A DNA stretch of 38,348 bases from Eubacteriales bacterium (GTDB lineage Bacteria; Bacillota; Clostridia; Peptostreptococcales; Anaerovoracaceae), in contig JAQUJQ010000002.1 in the NCBI GenBank assembly GCA_028680875.1, positions 1-38,348 of the forward strand, read 5' to 3'. How positions within the stretch are numbered: the first letter of the stretch is position 1; the number at the start of each line of letters is the position of its first letter. Shown one piece after another: positions 7,504 to 14,570 of this stretch. Under the pieces are notes generated by a model, which was given only the letters and a program-made list of their open reading frames with translations, made no database searches and was not told the origin of the DNA. A program made the translations under genes and the position numbers.

Positions 7504-10251
7504 TTACTTTTTCAATTCCGCCAATATTTTTTCCGGAAGAGCCGGCAACTCCCTGATTCTGACATTGCAGGCATCATAAATTGCATTGATGATCGAGGCA
7601 TGAGGTGAACTCAATGGCAGTTCACCAACACCGGAAGCACCAAAAGGCCCATGCTCTCTGGGATTTTCAAAATAAATAACCTCCATTTCATCAGGAGCAT
7701 CCTTTATAGTAGGAATCCCGCATCCGGCTAAGCTGGTATGCTTTTTCAAATCCTCATACTGTTCAGTCAAGGCAAAACCCACACCCTGAACCAGGCCGCC
7801 GTACATCTGTCCATCTACAGTTGATTTGTTTATTATCTTTCCACAGTCTGTAACCAATGTCATTTTATTGACAGTTACCTTACCCGTATTTATATTGACG
7901 CAAAGTTCAGTCATAATAAACCCGTACATGTACATCAACATGGGAATGCCCTGTGCAGTTTCCTGATCGATCATTTGACAGAATTGCCCGGATGCAAAGC
8001 TACCCACATATCTCAAATCAATATTTTCTACAACCATTTCCTCATAAGTACGGTAACTGCCGTCTTCCTTTTTCATTGCACTTATCAGCTTTTCACAAGC
8101 ATCCTTCATCGCATTCCCAAAGAATACCTGCCCTCTGCTTCCTGCGGAAACTCCGCCGTCAGGACAAATTTTAGTGTCGTTCATAATCATCTTTATCTTA
8201 TTAATGGGAACATTTAAGGGTTTTAAAGCCTCATGGGCAATAGTAAGGGTGCCCAGATCGGAACCCTGGCCATGATCCTGCCAGCAATTGTATATAGCGA
8301 CTCCGCCGTCGGGCAACAGTTCTGCCCAAGCTTCCGAGAAATCCGCAAAATCTCCGCCCACACAATAATTAGCTAAAGATAAACCAACACCATATTTTTT
8401 ATCAGCAGTCTCTTTCTTTTTTGCCTCTTTTTTTGCCTGCTCATAATGAGGTTTAAGATAATCCATCATTTCTTCCAGCGAGAATACCTCAGGAGTGTCT
8501 CCCACAGGACTTGTGGCTCCGGGTCTGTAAATATTTTTGTATCGCAGGTCAAATGGATCCATTCCCATTTTAACAGCCAGCTCATCTATCAGACATTCAC
8601 TTGGAAACAAAGCCTGAGGAGATCCGTAAGAACGAAATGCTGTCCCATATGTATGGTTTGTGCAAACTGCATGGGTTTCGCCTCTGATATTTTTAATATC
8701 ATAACCTGCTCCTACAAACATATTTCCTTTAAAAGCAAGGCAATCGCCCCATTCGGAATAGGCGCCGTGGTCAAAGATCAAATCATATTCCATACCGAGA
8801 ATCTTTCCGTCTTTATCTGCTGCCATTTTGATATCAGAATAAGATGACGCCCTTTTCCCGGTATATGTAATAGTCTGATGCATATCAAATTCCAAATAAC
8901 ACGGCTTTCCGGTAGCCATTACAGCTACTCCGATCAACGCTTCGTTGGTAGGGCTTAGTTTATATCCGAAAGTTGCACCTGTGTTATTTTGTATGATCCT
9001 GAATTTTTCTTCCGGAATCCCCAGCGCTTCCTGAAGCATGGCAATATGCACATACAGACAAATACTCTTTGACTGAATAGTTAGCATATCATTTTCATCA
9101 AAGTATCCGAAACCTACATCCGGTTCTAAAATCAAATGAGGTTGTCTTGTAGTGTAGTAGCTGGCTTCCGTAGTATAAGCCGCTTCTTTGAAAATCGCAG
9201 CAGTATCTTCACCTTTTATTGTCTTTTGGTCGAAGTAAACATTTGGCGTTCCCGGATGAATCTCGATTGCATCATCTGCCATAGCCTCCAAAGCATTCAT
9301 GTATGCAGGAAGCTCTTCGATATCTACGATAACCGCATCCGCTGCAGCTTCAGCGTGCTCTTTTGTATCCGCACAAACGATTGCAATTGCATCACCGTAC
9401 ATAAAGATTTTTTCATCACAGAGGATAGGTCTGTCAAAACCATCTCCCTTATTCCATGGGAATAGAGCCATTCCATTGATTCGATTCGTTCCCTTAATAT
9501 CTTTATGAGTCAGCACCGCTTCAACACCCGGCATCTTTTCTGCAACAGATGTGTCAATGCTCTTGATATTTGCATGAGAGACTTTGGCCTGAACCAGAGC
9601 CATCTGTAAAGTATCTTTAGGCATTTTCAGCCCCACATCCGCTCCGAAATCATGGGTCCCCACCACTTTATCAACAGCATTGGGGCGAGGGGCATAGCTT
9701 CCTAAAATTCCTTTCTTTTCGTCATAGTCAAACTCCAAATCTTTTATAGTCCATTCTTTGCGTATTACTTTGGCAGCATCCATAACTGCGTCCACGATAG
9801 GTTTATATCCGGTACATCTACAAACATTTCTATGTTTTTGGAACCAATCCCTGATTTCCTCTCTTGTAGGATTCTGATTTTCATCTAATAAAGCTTTCCC
9901 CGATACGATAAATCCCGGTGAGCAGAACCCGCATTGTGCTGCGCCATGTTTTATCATAGCAGCCTGAAGGGGATGCAGGTTATCTCTTGTACCAATCCCT
10001 TCTATAGTTGTTATTTGAGCATTATCAGGCACACGACTCATCTTTGTAATACAAGAACGTACTACTTTACCGTTGACTATAACAGAGCAAATACCACACT
10101 GACCCGTTTTACATCCTACTTTGGTACCCAAGAGTCCTAGTTGCTCACGGATTACTGTAGAGAGCATTTGATTTGGTTCAACTATAACCCTGGTCTTGAC
10201 ACCATTAACTATAAGATCTTTTTTTCTTAACTTTCTCACGTTATCAGACAT
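7504..10251 (-). CDS. mop: Single-chain molybdopterin-dependent aldehyde oxidoreductase (Mop/DVU_1559-like)
   Basis: A 915-aa xanthine-oxidase-family enzyme close in length and layout to Desulfovibrio MOP (about 907 aa). An N-terminal plant-type [2Fe-2S] domain has Cys47, 52, 55 and 67. The second, helical [2Fe-2S] domain has QCGFCSPG (Cys107, 110) and CRCTGY (Cys144, 146). The long Mo-binding region ends in GASGVGELP, where Glu877 is the expected catalytic glutamate. No FAD domain exists, so electrons must leave to a protein partner, presumably the dicluster protein. It oxidises an aldehyde or heterocycle with water as oxygen source; the substrate is not identifiable. The ATG at 10251 follows AAGGAGG by six bases. 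It is the first gene after the candidate Moco riboswitch. Confidence 0.93.
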   Translation of the reverse strand: MSDNVRKLRKKDLIVNGVKTRVIVEPNQMLSTVIREQLGLLGTKVGCKTGQCGICSVIVNGKVVRSCITKMSRVPDNAQITTIEGIGTRDNLHPLQAAMIKHGAAQCGFCSPGFIVSGKALLDENQNPTREEIRDWFQKHRNVCRCTGYKPIVDAVMDAAKVIRKEWTIKDLEFDYDEKKGILGSYAPRPNAVDKVVGTHDFGADVGLKMPKDTLQMALVQAKVSHANIKSIDTSVAEKMPGVEAVLTHKDIKGTNRINGMALFPWNKGDGFDRPILCDEKIFMYGDAIAIVCADTKEHAEAAADAVIVDIEELPAYMNALEAMADDAIEIHPGTPNVYFDQKTIKGEDTAAIFKEAAYTTEASYYTTRQPHLILEPDVGFGYFDENDMLTIQSKSICLYVHIAMLQEALGIPEEKFRIIQNNTGATFGYKLSPTNEALIGVAVMATGKPCYLEFDMHQTITYTGKRASSYSDIKMAADKDGKILGMEYDLIFDHGAYSEWGDCLAFKGNMFVGAGYDIKNIRGETHAVCTNHTYGTAFRSYGSPQALFPSECLIDELAVKMGMDPFDLRYKNIYRPGATSPVGDTPEVFSLEEMMDYLKPHYEQAKKEAKKKETADKKYGVGLSLANYCVGGDFADFSEAWAELLPDGGVAIYNCWQDHGQGSDLGTLTIAHEALKPLNVPINKIKMIMNDTKICPDGGVSAGSRGQVFFGNAMKDACEKLISAMKKEDGSYRTYEEMVVENIDLRYVGSFASGQFCQMIDQETAQGIPMLMYMYGFIMTELCVNINTGKVTVNKMTLVTDCGKIINKSTVDGQMYGGLVQGVGFALTEQYEDLKKHTSLAGCGIPTIKDAPDEMEVIYFENPREHGPFGASGVGELPLSSPHASIINAIYDACNVRIRELPALPEKILAELKK

Positions 10252-10383
10252 TGAGACCCTCCTTAAAAATCAATTATGACTTAGGGATATCTACTTAATA
10301 TTGTGATTTCACTTTTTTAGATGTACTATAGAATAATCCTATCAGCCTCCTTTTTTATCAATAGCTGTAAAGTAAATTAAAAT

Positions 10384-10405
10384 CCCTGTCCGTAAACGGG
10401 CAGGG
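10384..10405 (-). terminator. Hairpin in oxidoreductase leader, candidate riboswitch expression platform
   Basis: Arms CCCTGCCCG and CGGACAGGG flank a TTTA loop, giving a nine-pair stem with one C-A mismatch in the transcribed strand. ATTTTAATTT follows in the transcript. The hairpin sits about 30 bases after the folded leader element and 130 bases before the start codon, so it could act as a conditional terminator. The U-run is interrupted, so termination may be weak. Confidence 0.5.
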
Positions 10406-10435
10406 AAAACAGTACACGAAAAATGCATTTTGTAT

Positions 10436-10541
10436 AATGTCTCCTTTCCAAATACGGGAGGCTCAGATGTTTCCATCTAAACCCATCGTCTCTGACTTCA
10501 TAGCGTAAAACTGCCACAGAAGATCAGAGATCGGAGATAAT
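10436..10541 (-). ncRNA. Candidate molybdenum-cofactor (Moco) riboswitch aptamer
   Basis: This minus-strand leader folds into a closed multi-branch structure. P1 is TCTCC (10537-10533) with GGAGA (10444-10440). P2 is TCTCTGA (10530-10524) with TCAGAGA (10495-10489). The stem GGGTTTAGATG (10484-10474) with CATCTGAGCC (10469-10460) is closed by a GAAA tetraloop (10473-10470). Segments such as CTCCG, CCTCCCG and GGAAAGGAG match my memory of the Moco RNA consensus, and a GNRA-capped stem is part of that class. Placement ahead of a molybdoenzyme operon is the expected context. In known cases cofactor binding lowers or raises expression depending on the platform. The rest of the 10252-10616 gap holds the promoter, the hairpin and an unassigned AT-rich stretch; I see no gene in it. 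Confidence 0.72.
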
Positions 10542-10562
10542 TATTTAATTTTTACTGATTTC

Positions 10563-10591
10563 AGTTTAGCAGGGATTAGTAATGGTGTCAA
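10563..10591 (-). promoter_or_regulatory. Sigma-A promoter of the oxidoreductase operon
   Basis: TTGACA (10591-10586), a 17-base spacer and TAAACT (10568-10563), with TG one base before the -10. This is near consensus. The predicted start is near 10556, giving a leader of about 300 bases that contains the riboswitch candidate. Confidence 0.85.
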
Positions 10592-10616
10592 TAATTGAAA
10601 GCATATTCAAGTTTTT

Positions 10617-11315
10617 TTATAGTGTCCAGGCAAGATAGAACATAAAAAATGCTAAGAGTAAAATTGCCGATCCTATCAATAGCTTTATTCCTTTTATTAT
10701 CCTCATATAACGTAAATCCTCAGTAAGTTTTTGAATCAGTCCGGCCGAAGTACCTGCAATAATAACTAGGATACTATGGCCCAGAGCATATAACAACAGG
10801 AGCATAATCCCCCAAAGAGGACTTCCGCTTTCTGCAACAATTGCCAGCAAAACTACAAGAACCGGCAATGCACAATGAGATGCAAAGAGCCCCCCGAGCA
10901 TACCTGCAAGGAAGGCACCCACATATCCTTTTTTTGAATTCTTTGAATGGTTGAAAGCCGGTGGAATGAAATTATGGATCTCAAAAGCTTGAATCGCCAT
11001 AAGTACCATCAAAATACCGAGCATAACATACCACCATGGCCCCAGGTGGTGTAAAAGCTTTCCGACAAGAGAAGCAAATACTCCAAGTATAGTATAAGTA
11101 ATTGCCATCCCTAAAGCAAAAACTAAAGATAAACGAAAAGCCCTTTTCCCATCTTTGTTTCCGGTGCCACCAACATAACCTATGATAATGGGAACACTCG
11201 AAAGTGAACAAGGGGTAACAGAGGTTAAAGCCCCTGCCAGGATTGCAAGCATAGGAGCAAACCAAATATTGTGCTCCAATAAGGCCGAGAGGGCTTCAAT
11301 CCCGTGATCAATCAT
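10617..11315 (-). CDS. CcdA/DsbD-type membrane thiol-reductant transporter
   Basis: A 232-aa membrane protein with about six hydrophobic helices. TPCSLSSVPIIIGYVGG near the N-terminus and ASHCALPVLVVLL in the second half carry the two cysteines expected of CcdA/DsbD transmembrane domains, which pass electrons from cytoplasmic thioredoxin to extracytoplasmic partners. A TTG codon at 11336 would extend the frame but has no ribosome binding site. The ATG at 11315 is preceded by GAGG with an eight-base gap, so it is chosen. It follows the DapF-like gene by 28 bases and is probably co-transcribed. It ends just before the oxidoreductase promoter with no clear terminator. No cytochrome c or extracytoplasmic thioredoxin gene is in the window. 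Confidence 0.82.
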   Translation of the reverse strand: MIDHGIEALSALLEHNIWFAPMLAILAGALTSVTPCSLSSVPIIIGYVGGTGNKDGKRAFRLSLVFALGMAITYTILGVFASLVGKLLHHLGPWWYVMLGILMVLMAIQAFEIHNFIPPAFNHSKNSKKGYVGAFLAGMLGGLFASHCALPVLVVLLAIVAESGSPLWGIMLLLLYALGHSILVIIAGTSAGLIQKLTEDLRYMRIIKGIKLLIGSAILLLAFFMFYLAWTL

Positions 11316-11343
11316 ATTTATCGCCTCGATTTCCAAAATGGAT

Positions 11344-12177
11344 TTAATCTATATAAATGGTGCCGGCAGCTGTAATATCAATGTCGCCGGCCAGTTTAGC
11401 AGCAATGATACCGCCATTCCAATCAATACTTGCAAATAACTCTCCTCCCGGTTGATGAATTTGCATATTTTTGATGGTTCTTCCCTCCCTTTGAGCAAGG
11501 GCAGATACCAGAGCTACCGTTCCGGATCCGCAGCTCTTCTCCCAGGTCAAAGAACCTACCGCTCTTACATAAACCACCGGTGTCATTTGTGATGTAGCAC
11601 TGTTATAAAATAGTATGCCAAAACAATCCGTATCCAGTTGTTCCTTTTTTAAAAAATCCTTTACAATATGAACATAGGCATCTGCCGCAGTTTTGTTCCA
11701 GAGAATCACATGAAGGATACCCTCATAGACTACAATGCTATAATCACCCAATTGATCATTTCTGCCATGATAGATATCTGAAGGAAGCGGCATTTCGATT
11801 GCAACGTTGCATCTATAGCCGGGCTGTTGATTTTGCACTACGGCGGTTAAGATTCCCCTGTAACCGGACATTTCTATAATTACTTCCTTTTTGTCCCCCT
11901 CAAAATTATGAATTTTTCCACTCTCCATTCCGCCCATGGCAATCCAGGCGGCAAGGCTTCTGGATGCATTGCCACAAAATTCTCCGCCCATCATCTGGAG
12001 ACGGGCTAAAGCTTTGGGGTGTTCCGCCTTTTCCAGAAAACCTACCTGCTCGGCGCAAAGATAAGTATCAGTCATAATTTTAGCGGCGATATCCGAGTAT
12101 CTTTTTCTGGGTAAAGGGTCTATAATCAGTATGGTTGTATTCCCACTGGGATTATACTTTACAAATTTGAGTTCCAT
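11344..12177 (-). CDS. Diaminopimelate-epimerase-fold protein (DapF/CntK-like racemase)
   Basis: A 277-aa protein with the two active-site regions of the cofactor-independent DapF fold: GGEFCGNASR (Cys68) and EKSCGSGTVA (Cys216). The two cysteines would serve as the acid/base pair for inverting an alpha-carbon. The first motif differs from standard DapF, which usually has MCGNGxR, and resembles amino-acid racemases such as the histidine racemase CntK. No lysine-pathway gene and no metallophore synthesis gene is nearby, so the substrate is unknown. The partner gene in the same unit is the CcdA-like transporter. The ATG at 12177 has AAAGGA 12 bases upstream. It is probably not the housekeeping dapF. 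Confidence 0.8.
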   Translation of the reverse strand: MELKFVKYNPSGNTTILIIDPLPRKRYSDIAAKIMTDTYLCAEQVGFLEKAEHPKALARLQMMGGEFCGNASRSLAAWIAMGGMESGKIHNFEGDKKEVIIEMSGYRGILTAVVQNQQPGYRCNVAIEMPLPSDIYHGRNDQLGDYSIVVYEGILHVILWNKTAADAYVHIVKDFLKKEQLDTDCFGILFYNSATSQMTPVVYVRAVGSLTWEKSCGSGTVALVSALAQREGRTIKNMQIHQPGGELFASIDWNGGIIAAKLAGDIDITAAGTIYID

Positions 12178-12215
12178 GTTCGTTGAGTTCCTTTAACAAT
12201 AAATTTAAGTGGAAA

Positions 12216-12243
12216 TTGCACAGTTTTTATTATAACATATTAA
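12216..12243 (+). promoter_or_regulatory. Possible promoter for the CDF transporter
   Basis: TTGCAC (12216-12221), a 16-base spacer and TATTAA (12238-12243), about 40 bases before the ATG at 12284. The match is moderate and overlaps the divergent minus-strand promoter. Confidence 0.35.
12229..12237 (-). promoter_or_regulatory. Extended -10 promoter for the DapF-like/CcdA-like unit
   Basis: The minus strand reads TGTTATAAT, a perfect -10 hexamer with the TGn extension. No good -35 is seen at 16-18 bases. It lies 52 bases ahead of the start codon in the divergent intergenic region. Confidence 0.5.
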
Positions 12244-12283
12244 ATACGACTCATTACCAAAAATTGATACACCGGAGAAAGCC

Positions 12284-13456
12284 ATGATAAAATTACTGAT
12301 CCGAATCTTTATCAAGGATTACGGAAATACAAAAGATTCCAAAGTTCGTGACAGCTACGGCAGGTTGGCCAGTGTTGTCGGTATTATATCCAATTTACTG
12401 CTAAGCGGCCTTAAAATTACTTTGGGCTTGATTTTTCATAGTATCGCTATTTTAGCAGACGGTATAAATAATATTGCTGACACCTCATCTTCTATCATAC
12501 TGTTAATCGGTTTAAAACTTGCTGCCAAGCCTGCAGATGAAGACCATCCTTACGGCCATGCCCGTATCGAATATATAACCGGCTTGCTTATTTCCTTTCT
12601 AATTATCATATTAGGTCTTCAGCTTTTAATAACCTCAATTAAAAAAATTATTGATCCTAATCCTATAGAGTTCAGCTATATCACAGTTGTAGCATTACTA
12701 ATAGCCATCGCTATCAAAATCTGGCAATCTTTATTCTATCTTAAAATCGGAAAAATCATCAATTCCGTACCCATAAAAGCGAATTGTACCGACAGCCGTA
12801 ATGATGCGATTGCCACCACTGCAGTACTTTCAAGTATCCTCATCAGTAAGATAAGCGGCTTACAACTTGATGGCTACATGGGTGGACTGGTGGCACTTTT
12901 CATCATTTATTCCGGTATACAGTTGATCGGAGAAACCTCCACTCCTCTTTTAGGCGGTATCCCCGACCCTGAATTGGTGGCAGATATTCAGAAACGGATT
13001 CTTTCCTATAAAGGTGTAGTCGGCATTCATGATTTGGTGGTTCACAGCTATGGTGCCAGGCGGACTTTTGCCACCGTTCATATAGAAGTAGATGCCTATG
13101 GAGATCTGATTGCCAGTCATGATATGGTGGACATCATTGAACGTACCATATCACGGGATTTAAAAATCGAACTTGTAGCTCATATGGATCCTTTAGAAAC
13201 TAGTGATCCTCTTACTGCGGAAATTAATCGGAAGGTGGAGAAACTAATCGCTCCAATAGAAGGAGTCATCGGACACCATGATCTCAGGATCGTTGCCGGT
13301 TACACCAACCAAAAAATCGTATTCGACTTGGTTGTCGATCAGGTATGCACTATGAAAGAATCCGAACTGAAAAAACGGTTGGACCAAGGGATCAAAGAGC
13401 TTTCTCCCAATTACTTTACAGTCATCACCATCGACCGGTGTTATAAAAAGAGCTAG
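12284..13456 (+). CDS. Cation diffusion facilitator, Mn(II)-type
   Basis: A 390-aa CDF/SLC30-type antiporter. Several hydrophobic helices occupy residues 28-215, and a cytoplasmic domain with two repeats of about 80 residues follows. The transport site is Asn62xxxAsp66 in helix 2 and Asp170xxxAsp174 in helix 5. This Asn-Asp/Asp-Asp set is associated with manganese-exporting CDFs rather than the His-Asp set of zinc exporters. HPYGHARIEY is the conserved loop motif. It is the only plus-strand gene between the first operon and 30.8 kb. Its stop overlaps the hisC stop by four bases, tail to tail. Metal choice is inferred from residues, not proven. Confidence 0.85.
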   Translation: MIKLLIRIFIKDYGNTKDSKVRDSYGRLASVVGIISNLLLSGLKITLGLIFHSIAILADGINNIADTSSSIILLIGLKLAAKPADEDHPYGHARIEYITGLLISFLIIILGLQLLITSIKKIIDPNPIEFSYITVVALLIAIAIKIWQSLFYLKIGKIINSVPIKANCTDSRNDAIATTAVLSSILISKISGLQLDGYMGGLVALFIIYSGIQLIGETSTPLLGGIPDPELVADIQKRILSYKGVVGIHDLVVHSYGARRTFATVHIEVDAYGDLIASHDMVDIIERTISRDLKIELVAHMDPLETSDPLTAEINRKVEKLIAPIEGVIGHHDLRIVAGYTNQKIVFDLVVDQVCTMKESELKKRLDQGIKELSPNYFTVITIDRCYKKS

Positions 13457-14553
13457 CCTTTACACAAAATCACTTCCAATTCATCAATGAATTTCTGAGT
13501 TTGAGCTTCTGTTCCTGTACTGACTCGAAGCCATGTATCCCAACCCCAGAAATATCCGGGACGAATAATGATTCCCTTTTTCATTAATTCCTCAAAAATT
13601 ATTTTTGAATGCTGCTTCGCATTAACAAAGATGAAATTAGCATTAGACGGAAAGAAATCGAATTCCTTTTTATTGAAATAAGCTTCCATCATACTAAGGG
13701 ATTTATAATTTAACTCCACGGTCTTTTGTATATGTTCCTGATCCCTTAATGCACCTCTTGCTGCTTCCTGCGCCAATCGATTTACATTGAAGGTCAACTT
13801 TATCTTATTCATCTCAGCTGCATTTTCCTCTGATGTAACCAAATATCCTATCCTAACTCCTGCAATACCGGAAACCTTGGAAAAAGTTCTGAGTATGATA
13901 GTATTTGGTCTTTCTTCCAAATATCCTAAACTCTTTGGATAATCCGGGTTTACCGATGCAAATTCATAGTAGGCCTCATCCAAAACAACCACAACATTTT
14001 TTGGAATCTTTTTAAGGAGCTCATCAAGTTCCGTTTTCGTGATAATATTCCCTGTAGGATTGTTGGGATTGCATAGATAAATCAGCTTGGTCTTGTCTGT
14101 AACCGCCATACAATAACCGGAGATGTCAAAGTTCTTTTTCTGCAAAGGGACAGTAATGATCCTGGCCCCCATCAGGCAGGTACTGGTATTATAAATTCCA
14201 AAGGATGGGGCTGTCACGACTACCTCATCTCCCTCATTGATAAAGGTTTGAGCAATAAGCATAAGCAGTTCTTCACCACCGTTACCAATGACTAAATTTT
14301 CAACCTTGACACCTAAGTAAACGGCCAAATCCCGTTTTAGTTCAACGGCCGTAGATTCGGGATATAAGTTGATATCTTTGACGGCCCTGATGACAGCTTC
14401 CATAGCCAAAGGTGATGGTCCCAACGGGTTTTCATTAGATGCCAGTTTTACAATATCCGTTAATCCGTACTCACGTTTTACTTCTTCAATCGGTTTTCCG
14501 GGTACATAGGGTTTAAATCCGGCCAATTCTTTGCGATATAAATTTTTTTTCAT
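13453..14553 (-). CDS. hisC: Histidinol-phosphate aminotransferase family, PLP enzyme
   Basis: A 366-aa class I/II aminotransferase. LASNENPLGPSP near the N-terminus, NPNNPTG in the middle, and RTFSKVSGIAGVRIGYL, which holds the PLP-binding lysine, are the family signatures. FNVNRLAQEAA supports the HisC subgroup. It transfers an amino group between glutamate and imidazole-acetol phosphate, and many stand-alone members also act on aromatic keto acids. No other his gene is nearby. Instead it follows the LTA-synthase-like gene by 17 bases with a good AAAGGA site, so it may serve as a general aromatic/histidinol aminotransferase. Its end is convergent with the CDF gene. Confidence 0.88.
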   Translation of the reverse strand: MKKNLYRKELAGFKPYVPGKPIEEVKREYGLTDIVKLASNENPLGPSPLAMEAVIRAVKDINLYPESTAVELKRDLAVYLGVKVENLVIGNGGEELLMLIAQTFINEGDEVVVTAPSFGIYNTSTCLMGARIITVPLQKKNFDISGYCMAVTDKTKLIYLCNPNNPTGNIITKTELDELLKKIPKNVVVVLDEAYYEFASVNPDYPKSLGYLEERPNTIILRTFSKVSGIAGVRIGYLVTSEENAAEMNKIKLTFNVNRLAQEAARGALRDQEHIQKTVELNYKSLSMMEAYFNKKEFDFFPSNANFIFVNAKQHSKIIFEELMKKGIIIRPGYFWGWDTWLRVSTGTEAQTQKFIDELEVILCKG

Positions 14554-14570
14554 TGATATTCCTTTCCGGG

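Noticed and set aside
10252..10383. Small leader-peptide gene after AAGGAGG near 10340
   Set aside because: The ribosome-binding-like sequence is not followed by an ATG, GTG or TTG at a usable distance with a frame of meaningful length.
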